Assembly (NCBI RefSeq): GCF_009494395.1 | Contig: NZ_VZCB01000052.1 | Location: 62,001-126,000, forward strand | Origin: Segatella copri | Lineage (GTDB): Bacteria > Bacteroidota > Bacteroidia > Bacteroidales > Bacteroidaceae | DNA length: 64,000 nt | Reading direction: 5' to 3' | Shown: positions 41,397 to 49,617 of the stretch, piece after piece | Layout of the letters: each line of letters opens with the position of its first letter | Position numbering within the stretch: the stretch's first letter is position 1 | Made by a program: the position numbers and the translations under genes | Notes under the pieces: model-generated | What the model was told of the DNA's origin: nothing | The model's input: the letters and a program-made list of their open reading frames with translations, nothing else | The model's database searches: none

Positions 41397-44339
41397 TTAG
41401 AACATTCTTCCACCTGGATGGCCACCACCGAATGGGCGACCACGGAAATCAGGACGACCACCAGGACCACCAGGACCGCCAGGACCGCCAGGACCACCCT
41501 GACGTGCCTGCTTGCCTCCGAAGAGATTCAAGCGATATATCACATGCAGCATCGCATAGCTGTTGATGGCATTATACTCGGTATCCGTACGGGATGTAGC
41601 CGAGATGGCACGAGAGAAGGTGCTCTGCTGGCGGAGGATATCGTAGAACTGAAGCATGATGGTCAATGGCTTGCCCTTCAGGAAACTCTGAGAGAGCTGA
41701 GCATTCCATACAAACTCATCCGTATTCATACTGCTGTCGTTATAGCCACGGCGACTGTTGATAGAGAGGCTTGTGTTCAAGCTGGTTCCCCAAGGAGCTG
41801 TAAGCGTCATGCTAGGACCATAAGAGAACTGCCAGGTCTCGAGGTTGCTGGTAGGCTGAAGCTTGTTCTTTGCCTTATTGTAAGTAAGCGTACCATCGAG
41901 AGAGAACTCTGCCCAGTCGTTGCGATAGCTTAAAGAAAGATTCTGACGCCAGGTGATACTGCGGGTAGTATTCTTCTGAGAGTCTGATTTCTTGTCAAGA
42001 CTCAGATAACTTACATAGTTATTGTAATTGGCATGGGCTCCAGTATTGATGTTCCATACACCTGCACTATCGATAGAGCAGTTGAACATGAAGGCTCCCA
42101 TCGCATTCCAGTTGCCATTGATATTCTCAGGTCGGGTGATTCTTCCACCAGTCGTCTCATCGTATGTCACCTTATTGCTGATGCTATTGTTGGTGGTAGA
42201 GAAGTTGACGAAAGTCATGATACCCTTGTTATGGTTCTGCACGAAATTGTTGTAGAACAATCGGAAGTTCTGAGTGAACGATGGCTTCAAGCCTGGGTTA
42301 CCCATCGAAATATTCAACGGATCGCTGTTATCCGTGATGTCGAGCAACTGAGAGATGCTTGGCTGAGAGGTTGTACCACGATAGTTGATTCGCAGGTTAC
42401 TCATCTTTGAGAAGCGATAACGGAAATCGAGGGTTGGACTCACATTCACCACATTGCGAACGGTATCTACATGCACTCCCTGATAATCCTGGATATACTT
42501 AGACTGCTGTGGTTGAACCATCACACCAAAGTTCAGGTTGTACTTCTGACGGATGAATCGCATCATCACCTGGATATCATGGTTGTAGTTGCGATACTCT
42601 GAGAAGCGACTCAAATCATCATCCCTATAGTCATTGAGATGACCGGCAAACGGATTCAAGTAGCTGTCCCAACCGCGATATTCATGATCACCACTCATCG
42701 CATACTTGCTGAAATCGTAGGTGCTGCGGTCGCTCTTGGAGTAGCTGTAAGTAAACTTATAGCTGAACTGCAGGAAAGTAGCCTTCCAGAGTGGCTCACT
42801 ATAGGTCAACTGACCGGCATAACTGTAATTCTTTGAAGGAGTCAGGTTGTAGCGGTTGGTCTGATAGGTTGAATCCTTACCCTCCGCAGTCTGCACGAGA
42901 TAGAGTTTGGCATTGTTGAGCGAGATGCTTTTGCTGTCCTTATCGGTATATTTGGCATCCACACGGAAGGTGATATTACGTCCCTTGTTGCCCAACTTGC
43001 GGTTTACCTGCAGCATACCATTGATATTATTATTATCAGAGTAGGTGATGCCATTGGTCAACTGGCTGTTCACCATGGCCTCAGCCTTCTCCATCTCTTC
43101 GATACCTTCCTCAGAAAGAGGATCTTTCGTGGTAATGGTATAAGGATCCTTGTTGTAAGATGCCGACTGGCTACCACTCAAGCCATCGCTGGAACTCCAG
43201 GAGATGGAAGGACGGAAGAGGATATTGGTCATGGAATCAGGCATCCACTCCAGACGGATGTTACCATTCCAGCTGTTGCTGCGGGAATAGCTCTGACTCA
43301 AGCTGTTGCTGAAGGAACTGCTGGTACCCATGAAGTTCTCGCTGGAACGGCTGCTCCATACATCGCCGTCGCTGTGGTTCCAGCGGAGAGAGGTATTGAA
43401 CTTGAACTTGTCTTTCAACTCATAGTTGTAGTTGGCGCCTATCATCTTGCTGGCATTCAAACCGTTGGCACCGCCCCAGAATCCTCTGCCAGGACCACCG
43501 CCGAATCCACGGTCACTGGTATTATTGGCATTGGCAAAGAGCATGAATCGGTTGTTGTTGGCGAAATAGCCACCCATACCACGCATATTGTAGCGGTTTT
43601 TGTTGCCCACACCCAGGTCGATATTGGAAATCACACCCTTATTCATCCCCTTCTTCACACCGAAGTCGAGCACGGTCTGTTCCTCACCGTCATCAATACC
43701 GGTCACCTTGGAGAGATCACTCTTCTCGTCGTATGCCTTGATTTTATCGATGATGCTGGTAGGCAAGTTCTTCAGAGCCGTCTTGGTATCGCCCGTCATA
43801 AACTCCTTACCATCTACCAGGATTTTCTTCACTTCCTTACCGTTGATCTTGATGGTACCGTCATCGCTGACCTCTGCACCCGGCAGACGCTTCACGAGTT
43901 CCTCAACCACCGAACCTTCCGGTGTGCGGTAGGCTGCCGAATTATAGACGAAGGTATCCTCCTTCAGACTCACCTTCTGAGCCATGGCGGTTACCACGGC
44001 ACCTTTCAGCATGATAGCATCAGCACCAATGACCACATTCCCCATTGCCAGATTCTTGTCTTCAGAAATTTGGATGCGCTTAACGGTAGGCTTGTAACCT
44101 ACACTGGTAATCTTGAGGAGATACTTGCCATTAGCCGGGGCATTGACATGGAAGAGTCCCCGCTCATTAGAAATGGCACCCGACACGTATGTACTGTCGG
44201 TTTTGAGTAGTTGAATCGTTACTTGCTCTACAGGGTCCTTGGTATCGCGGTCTGTTATCTTACCGCTAATCAAACGCTCTTGAGCTAAGGATGCTATTGC
44301 AACGAGCATCAACAGCATCGATAGAATTGATCTTTTCAT
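41397..44339 (-). CDS. TonB-receptor-like outer-membrane barrel with Gly-Pro tail
   Basis: 980 residues. Signal peptide (1-19), carboxypeptidase-like regulatory domain (about 21-105; LISGKITDRDTKDPVEQVTI), a plug-like domain (about 110-230; GSVVEELVKRLPGAEVSDDG, GKEVKKILVDGKEF), then a large barrel of the OMP_b-brl_3 type rich in paired aromatic strands. The protein does not end on the usual barrel strand: after YRLNLFGG it has a roughly 40-residue tail with four GGP-type repeats and several Arg/Gly motifs (PDFRGRPFGGGHPGG), encoded by 9-bp DNA repeats. Not paired with a SusD gene. Substrate unknown. Confidence 0.87.
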   Translation of the reverse strand: MKRSILSMLLMLVAIASLAQERLISGKITDRDTKDPVEQVTIQLLKTDSTYVSGAISNERGLFHVNAPANGKYLLKITSVGYKPTVKRIQISEDKNLAMGNVVIGADAIMLKGAVVTAMAQKVSLKEDTFVYNSAAYRTPEGSVVEELVKRLPGAEVSDDGTIKINGKEVKKILVDGKEFMTGDTKTALKNLPTSIIDKIKAYDEKSDLSKVTGIDDGEEQTVLDFGVKKGMNKGVISNIDLGVGNKNRYNMRGMGGYFANNNRFMLFANANNTSDRGFGGGPGRGFWGGANGLNASKMIGANYNYELKDKFKFNTSLRWNHSDGDVWSSRSSENFMGTSSSFSNSLSQSYSRSNSWNGNIRLEWMPDSMTNILFRPSISWSSSDGLSGSQSASYNKDPYTITTKDPLSEEGIEEMEKAEAMVNSQLTNGITYSDNNNINGMLQVNRKLGNKGRNITFRVDAKYTDKDSKSISLNNAKLYLVQTAEGKDSTYQTNRYNLTPSKNYSYAGQLTYSEPLWKATFLQFSYKFTYSYSKSDRSTYDFSKYAMSGDHEYRGWDSYLNPFAGHLNDYRDDDLSRFSEYRNYNHDIQVMMRFIRQKYNLNFGVMVQPQQSKYIQDYQGVHVDTVRNVVNVSPTLDFRYRFSKMSNLRINYRGTTSQPSISQLLDITDNSDPLNISMGNPGLKPSFTQNFRLFYNNFVQNHNKGIMTFVNFSTTNNSISNKVTYDETTGGRITRPENINGNWNAMGAFMFNCSIDSAGVWNINTGAHANYNNYVSYLSLDKKSDSQKNTTRSITWRQNLSLSYRNDWAEFSLDGTLTYNKAKNKLQPTSNLETWQFSYGPSMTLTAPWGTSLNTSLSINSRRGYNDSSMNTDEFVWNAQLSQSFLKGKPLTIMLQFYDILRQQSTFSRAISATSRTDTEYNAINSYAMLHVIYRLNLFGGKQARQGGPGGPGGPGGPGGRPDFRGRPFGGGHPGGRMF
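41461..41496. repeat. 9-bp coding tandem repeat (CCAGGACCR), four copies
   Basis: Four direct copies of a 9-bp unit encode the GGP repeats at the end of the preceding barrel gene. Gain or loss of units keeps the frame. Confidence 0.8.
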
Positions 44340-44516
44340 TATTTGTTGAATGTTATTTATTATTTCTAAATTGTATATAGACTTGCTTTTATATGATTAG
44401 ACCCGATTAGAGCGCAATTGTAAAAAACAGATGCACTTTTTGGGGCATTTTGCTTCATTTGACGAACGAAATGTATCAAGGTTTAAACTTTTATTGATAA
44501 AAAAGTGCTTTTTTAT

Positions 44517-44547
44517 TTTGTTTTGTCTTCATTTTAACGTACCTTTG
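44517..44547 (+). promoter_or_regulatory. Promoter of aroB
   Basis: TTTG (44517-44520), 19-nt spacer, TACCTTTG (44540-44547); the 85-nt leader can form a GGCGTTG/CAACG-type hairpin of unknown meaning. Confidence 0.75.
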
Positions 44548-44632
44548 CAGCCAAAATAGCCGTGGCGTTGTCCTTTCGAGACTTCCCAACGGCCCTATAT
44601 AAATTCGTCTTTTTTTTAAACGTTAGTAAGTT

Positions 44633-45679
44633 ATGAGTCAAAGAGTAATCATATCAACCCATCTGGAGAGCGAACTGGTAACCGCTCTCGCTGAGTGCGA
44701 GCACGACAAGCTGTTTGTGCTTACCGATACCACGACCCAAGAGCTGTGTCTGCCAGTCATCAAGAACTTCTATAGCCTGAAGCACATACAGGTAATCACT
44801 ATTCCTGCAAGCGATAGCCATAAGGACATAGAAAGTCTGATGATGGTCTGGAAGGGACTGCAGGAGGGTGGCGCTTCACGCCATTCATGCATGATTAACC
44901 TGGGAGGCGGTATGGTGACCGACCTGGGTGGTTTTGCAGCCAGCACCTTCAAACGTGGCATCAACTTCATCAATATCCCTACTACCCTGCTTGCCATGGT
45001 AGATGCATCGGTAGGCGGAAAGACCGGTATCAACTTCGGTGGTTTGAAGAACGAAGTGGGCGTATTCAACGACTCTAAGTACGTGATTCTCGACACTGAA
45101 TTTCTGAAGACACTCGATGCCGAGAACATCTGTTCGGGCTATGCAGAAATGCTGAAGCATGGCTTGATTTCTACCGAGGCAATGTGGGAAGAACTGGTAA
45201 GCTTCGACCTTGCCAACCCTGACCTGAAGCAGTTGCAGCGCATGGTGGGTGACAGCGTGAAGGTAAAGGAGCGCATCGTAGAGCTGGATCCTCATGAGAA
45301 GGGCATCCGCAAGGCTCTGAACCTGGGTCATACCTTCGGTCATGCTTTCGAGAGCTGGGCGTTGAAGCGCAAGCCTATCCTGCATGGCTATGCCGTAGCA
45401 TTCGGTCTTATCCCTGAGCTTTACCTCAGTGTGGCAAAGACAGGATTCCCAACAGACAAAATGCGCCAGACCGTAACCTTCATCAAGGAATACTACGGTA
45501 CGCTGAATATCACCTGTGATGACTATGATGAGCTCATCGAGCTGATGCATCATGACAAGAAGAACCAGAATGGCATCATCAACTTCACCATGCTTGGCGG
45601 TATAGGGGATATCCGTATCAACCAGACAGCAACTACAGAAGAAATTAAAGAAGCACTCGACTTCTTTAGAGAAGGATAA
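44633..45679 (+). CDS. aroB: 3-dehydroquinate synthase
   Basis: 348-residue NAD-dependent, metal-requiring enzyme that closes the ring of DAHP to give 3-dehydroquinate, the second shikimate step. Features: NAD-binding LGGGMVTDLGGFAASTFKRG, PTTLLAMVDASVGGKTGINFGGLKN, the metal-site Glu in CSGYAEMLKHG, and two His in LNLGHTFGHAFES and ILHGYAVAFG. It supplies the pathway served by the DAHP synthase at 4946 but stands alone. Confidence 0.95.
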   Translation: MSQRVIISTHLESELVTALAECEHDKLFVLTDTTTQELCLPVIKNFYSLKHIQVITIPASDSHKDIESLMMVWKGLQEGGASRHSCMINLGGGMVTDLGGFAASTFKRGINFINIPTTLLAMVDASVGGKTGINFGGLKNEVGVFNDSKYVILDTEFLKTLDAENICSGYAEMLKHGLISTEAMWEELVSFDLANPDLKQLQRMVGDSVKVKERIVELDPHEKGIRKALNLGHTFGHAFESWALKRKPILHGYAVAFGLIPELYLSVAKTGFPTDKMRQTVTFIKEYYGTLNITCDDYDELIELMHHDKKNQNGIINFTMLGGIGDIRINQTATTEEIKEALDFFREG

Positions 45680-45683
45680 TATA

Positions 45684-45712
45684 ATATGGCGGGCCATCAA
45701 CCCGCCATTATT
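45684..45712. terminator. Terminator between aroB and menE
   Basis: ATGGCGGG (45686-45693)/CCCGCCAT (45701-45708) hairpin between convergent genes, AT-rich flanks, short T tail. Confidence 0.6.
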
Positions 45713-45718
45713 GTATCC

Positions 45719-46732
45719 TTATGCCAAACAGCATCGCTTTGGCTTTCCGGTTTCGGTAAGCGGGAGATGCTCTACATATCGGAATTCCTTAGGAATCCAA
45801 TATTTATATTTTTTATGATCAGAAGACTTTTCAGATTCATCAGATAAGAGGCGGCGGACAGTCGCCTCTACTCTTTTTATATCTTCATCCTCAGACAGGA
45901 GTACAGCGATTTCTCCAAACTTCCCGTCTTTCTTCTTGGCAAGCATGAAAGGTTTTTCCAAATGAGGTTTCAAGAGAGTCTCCACTTCTTCAATCTGAAT
46001 CTTGATGCCACCACTACAGATGACATTGTCTTTTCTGCCCTTGATGCGGAAACGGAGTTTTTCCACCTTATTATATATATAGGGTTCTATCTCCACGATA
46101 TCATTCGTTACCAAGGTTTCAGCACAAACCTGAGGGGCATCAATGACCAGACAGCCTTCTTCGGTCTGACTGATATGAACGCTATCAAAAGGCTGATACC
46201 ATTCGCTTGCCTCATCACCATTGATTCGCCTCAGGGCAATATGAGACAAGGTTTCGGTCATGCCGTAAGTGCTCCAGATAGCGATATTGCCGGGAAATGA
46301 CTTCAGTTCCTTCTCTAAAGCTGCATCAATGGCACCACCACCGATAATTAGATGACGGATATGGCAGAGCCGTTCTCGCTCCTCAGGAACCTGCAGGGTA
46401 TTATATACCTGCATCGGAACCATGGCTGCGAAAGTAATCTCTTTATTTACATCTTTCAAAGGATGCCCACTTGGGGGTACAGAAATAAGATGGAGATGGC
46501 GCTCAATGCTTCGCACCACCACCATCTTACCGGCAATATAATCAAGCGACATACAGAGCAGAGCACTATCACCTGGCTTCAATCCAAGGAAATCACAAGT
46601 GATGCGGGCTGAGTTGAGCATTCGCTTCTTCTCTACCATCATCAGTTTGGGTTTTCCTGTGGAACCACTGGTATGTACAAGCACCCGGTCGCTATCGTTA
46701 TTCCATTCGGAAAGGAAATCTTCTAATGTCAT
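45719..46732 (-). CDS. menE: o-Succinylbenzoate-CoA ligase (MenE)
   Basis: 337-residue acyl-adenylating enzyme that activates o-succinylbenzoate for menaquinone synthesis. AMP-binding motifs are VHTSGSTGKPKLMMVEKKRM, WSTYGMTETLSH, and the C-terminal hinge FRIKGRKDNVICSGGIKI with the catalytic-type lysine in TETGKPKR. It is shorter than typical acyl-CoA synthetases because the N-terminal part before the P-loop is reduced, as is usual for Bacteroidota MenE. Follows menC by 19 bp on the same strand. Confidence 0.9.
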   Translation of the reverse strand: MTLEDFLSEWNNDSDRVLVHTSGSTGKPKLMMVEKKRMLNSARITCDFLGLKPGDSALLCMSLDYIAGKMVVVRSIERHLHLISVPPSGHPLKDVNKEITFAAMVPMQVYNTLQVPEERERLCHIRHLIIGGGAIDAALEKELKSFPGNIAIWSTYGMTETLSHIALRRINGDEASEWYQPFDSVHISQTEEGCLVIDAPQVCAETLVTNDIVEIEPYIYNKVEKLRFRIKGRKDNVICSGGIKIQIEEVETLLKPHLEKPFMLAKKKDGKFGEIAVLLSEDEDIKRVEATVRRLLSDESEKSSDHKKYKYWIPKEFRYVEHLPLTETGKPKRCCLA

Positions 46733-46751
46733 TTCAAGAATTCTTCCTAAG

Positions 46752-47879
46752 TTATTTTACGACAAACAGTTGATCGCCACGGATTTCCAATGGCATTGGG
46801 ATGTTATCAGTAAAGAGCTGACCGGTGCCCAGCCCCTGTGGCATCTGGACATTCGGACCATATACCTTGGCAGCATAATGGGCAATGGCATGGAGACCGA
46901 TGTTGCTCTCCAAGGCAGAGGTAATCCAACTGCCGATGCCACGCTGGTTAGCCAACTCAATCCACTCGTTACATCCATAGATTCCACCATGAAGCGAAGG
47001 CTTCAGGATGATATACTGAGGACGGACGGTATCGAGCAAAGCCTGCTTCATACTTCGGACATTCACCCCAATCAGTTCCTCGTCTAGGGCGATAGAAAGC
47101 GGTGTTTCGCGACAGAGCTGGGCCATTTTAGGCCACTGATGCTGCTTGATAGGCTGCTCAATCGAATGAATGTCATATTTAGCCAAAGCCTCCAGCTGGC
47201 TCATCGCATTCTCCGGCAGGAATCCACCGTTGGCATCCACTCTCAGTTCTACCTGTTCACGGGTATAGACATCACGAATACGCTTGATGAGGTCTAGTTC
47301 CTTGAAGAAATCGATGGCACCAATCTTCAGTTTCACACAATGGAAACCAGCCTGAAGCTTTTCCTCCAATCGTGCCAACATCTCTTCGTAAGTACCCATC
47401 CATACCAGTCCGTTGATAGTGATACCCTCTTCTCCTCTTCCGAAAGGAGAGTCGTAAAGATCTACCAGGTTCTCCATTCCTGCTGGAACAGAGACCCCTT
47501 TCTGCTTCAACATTTCTGAAGAAGAAGATGCTCCTTCAGCAGGAACAATCTCTAACAACTTCTTCGCTGCATCGAAGAACGAAGCGAAGGCTGTTTCCAA
47601 GCCGAAAGTGATGCTAGGATAAGCACGAATCATATCGTATGGGATGCGTCCCATCTGTTCCACCATCTGACATACCTGTCGAAGGGTGACTGCATATTCC
47701 GGTTTGGCATCGCAACTCAAATCAGGGAGCGTAGCACACTCTCCCACTCCTTCTATCCCCGGCATTTCATCCGAAGTAAGAGTCAGATAATAACTGTGTC
47801 TCGTGGTATAAACTCCACGAGACGTGCCTGCTGGCTGCTTAAAGTGGAGCGTGCGCTCCGAGATTTCTATCTTATACAT
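46752..47879 (-). CDS. menC: o-Succinylbenzoate synthase (MenC)
   Basis: 375-residue enolase-superfamily dehydratase making o-succinylbenzoate from SHCHC. Signature residues: the K-x-K pair in HCVKLKIGAIDF, metal ligands in ELRVDANGGF, SIEQPI and IALDEELIG, and the final lysine in YIILKPSLHGG. An insertion of about 30 residues (around 115-145) precedes the second half. Followed by menE; the other men genes are outside the window. Confidence 0.9.
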   Translation of the reverse strand: MYKIEISERTLHFKQPAGTSRGVYTTRHSYYLTLTSDEMPGIEGVGECATLPDLSCDAKPEYAVTLRQVCQMVEQMGRIPYDMIRAYPSITFGLETAFASFFDAAKKLLEIVPAEGASSSSEMLKQKGVSVPAGMENLVDLYDSPFGRGEEGITINGLVWMGTYEEMLARLEEKLQAGFHCVKLKIGAIDFFKELDLIKRIRDVYTREQVELRVDANGGFLPENAMSQLEALAKYDIHSIEQPIKQHQWPKMAQLCRETPLSIALDEELIGVNVRSMKQALLDTVRPQYIILKPSLHGGIYGCNEWIELANQRGIGSWITSALESNIGLHAIAHYAAKVYGPNVQMPQGLGTGQLFTDNIPMPLEIRGDQLFVVK

Positions 47880-47908
47880 TCTTTATATCTATATATCAAT
47901 ACAATTGA

Positions 47909-47942
47909 ATTCTTCACTCTTCGTTCTTCACTCTTCACTTAA
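47909..47942. repeat. Dispersed intergenic repeat, copy 2
   Basis: TTCACTCTTCGTTCTTCACTCTTCACTT-type sequence, the inverse-orientation relative of the repeat at 4900-4943, in the spacer before menC. Confidence 0.65.
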
Positions 47943-47943
47943 C

Positions 47944-49473
47944 TTACTTCTTCTGCTTCAAGTCATACAAATCCTTGCGGCGATCACGAAGATTTCGAAC
48001 GGCACCGTAAGTATGAAGCTCGTTCAAGAGATTCAAGTCAACATCTGATACGAGAATCATCTCGGTATTAGGTGTTGCCTCCGAACGCTTACCATCGTTA
48101 GGGAAGGCAAAGTCGCAAGGAGTGAACACGGCACTCTGGGCATACTGGATATCCATGTTGTGAACACGAGGCAAGTTGCCCACACTACCTGCAATGGCTA
48201 CATAACATTCGTTCTCGATGGCACGAGCCTGTGCACAGACTCTTACTCTAGAGTAAGCATTCTGCGTATCGGTCATGAATGGAACAAAGAGAATCTGCAT
48301 ACCATCCTCTGCCATCAGACGGGAAAGTTCAGGGAACTCCACATCATAGCAGATCACGATACCTATCTTACCGCAATCGGTATCGAAAGTCTGGATATGG
48401 CTACCGCCACTCAATCCCCAGCACTTCTGCTCATCTGGAGTTACATGAATCTTCTCATACATATCCACGCTACCATCTCTACGGCAAAGGAAGCCGACAT
48501 TGTAGAGGGAATCGCCCTTGAGATAAGGCATACTACCGGTAATGATATTGATGTTGTAGCTGATGGCCAGTTCACGGAAACGGTCACGGATTTCTTCTGT
48601 ATATTGAGCCATCATGCGGATGCTTTGTGCCTCACCCAAATCATTGAAACGTGCCATCAATGGCGCATTGAAATACTCTGGGAAGAGGATAAAATCGCTT
48701 TTGTAATCACTCACGGAATCCACGAAGAACTCTACCTGCTCAAAAAGGTCGTCTACCGAAGCGTATGGACGCATCTGCCACTGTACCAGACCGATTCGCA
48801 CGGTTGGTTTTCTATCTACATAGGAATCCGTAGGTGGCTGATAGTAGATATTATCCCACTGCAAGAGGGTTGCGCAGTGTTCGCTCTCCTCATCACTAGG
48901 AAGATAGTTGCGAATCACACGACGTACGTGGAAATCGTTGGAGAGTTGGAAAGTAAGAACCGGGTCGTAAATCTCACGGTTTCTTACATGCTCGATATAC
49001 TCCTTAGGGCGCATCTTGTCAGCATACTTATGATAGTTTGGAATACGACCACCAAACATGATAGCCTTCAAGTTGAGCTTCTCGCAGAGTTCCTTGCGAT
49101 ACTCATACATACGACGAGCCAATCGCAAGCCACGATAATCAGGGTGGATAAATACCTCAATACCATAAAGGATATTGCCATTAGGATCGTGGGTATTGAA
49201 GGTTTCATTACCTGTCACCTGAGCATAGGTATGGTCGCCTTTCACCATATTATAGTTGACAATGATGGAGAGCGCACAGCCCACAATCTTATCGTCAACG
49301 ATAATAACCACCTGTCCCTCAGGGAAGATTGTAATGAGTTTCTTAATTTGTTCTTTTGTCCAGAATACATCTGAGTCTGCGTAAATACGCTTAAATGACT
49401 TGGCAAGCTGGTCATAATCCTCCATGCGGAGGTTGCGCATGCTCACCTTTTCGATTTTTCGAGTTGGTTCCAT
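47944..49473 (-). CDS. GNAT acetyltransferase-nitrilase fusion
   Basis: 509 residues joining an N-terminal GNAT domain (about 8-190; VIIVDDKIVGCALSIIVNY, VFIHPDYRGLRLARRMYEYR, the acetyl-CoA loop) to a carbon-nitrogen hydrolase domain (about 210-490) with its Glu-Lys-Cys triad visible in LFPEYFNAPL, MYEKIHVTPDE and IGIVICYDVEFPEL. Both active-site sets look intact. The start at 49473 is used because the promoter (49510-49540) covers the frame's first codons. Fusions of this kind are known in Bacteroidota; the substrate is unknown. Confidence 0.87.
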   Translation of the reverse strand: MEPTRKIEKVSMRNLRMEDYDQLAKSFKRIYADSDVFWTKEQIKKLITIFPEGQVVIIVDDKIVGCALSIIVNYNMVKGDHTYAQVTGNETFNTHDPNGNILYGIEVFIHPDYRGLRLARRMYEYRKELCEKLNLKAIMFGGRIPNYHKYADKMRPKEYIEHVRNREIYDPVLTFQLSNDFHVRRVIRNYLPSDEESEHCATLLQWDNIYYQPPTDSYVDRKPTVRIGLVQWQMRPYASVDDLFEQVEFFVDSVSDYKSDFILFPEYFNAPLMARFNDLGEAQSIRMMAQYTEEIRDRFRELAISYNINIITGSMPYLKGDSLYNVGFLCRRDGSVDMYEKIHVTPDEQKCWGLSGGSHIQTFDTDCGKIGIVICYDVEFPELSRLMAEDGMQILFVPFMTDTQNAYSRVRVCAQARAIENECYVAIAGSVGNLPRVHNMDIQYAQSAVFTPCDFAFPNDGKRSEATPNTEMILVSDVDLNLLNELHTYGAVRNLRDRRKDLYDLKQKK

Positions 49474-49509
49474 AACAACTGTATTTTTATTATTATCTAA
49501 ATCCGGGTG

Positions 49510-49540
49510 CAAAGTTACAGCAAATTATAGATACGACAAA
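49510..49540 (-). promoter_or_regulatory. Promoter of the GNAT-nitrilase gene
   Basis: TTTG (49537-49540), 19-nt spacer, TAACTTTG (49510-49517) on the minus strand. The -33 box directly adjoins the upstream terminator hairpin. Confidence 0.75.
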
Positions 49541-49580
49541 GAGTTTTCGTAAATAATTGATATTTACGAAAACTCTTTTC
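49541..49580 (-). terminator. Hairpin ending the envelope operon
   Basis: Perfect 14-bp arms GAGTTTTCGTAAAT (49541-49554) and ATTTACGAAAACTC (49562-49575), between the phosphoethanolamine transferase stop and the next promoter. The T tail on the minus strand is short. Confidence 0.65.
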
Positions 49581-49617
49581 ATATATTTTGCTGTAAGAAA
49601 GCCTTTTGGCTTAGAAT

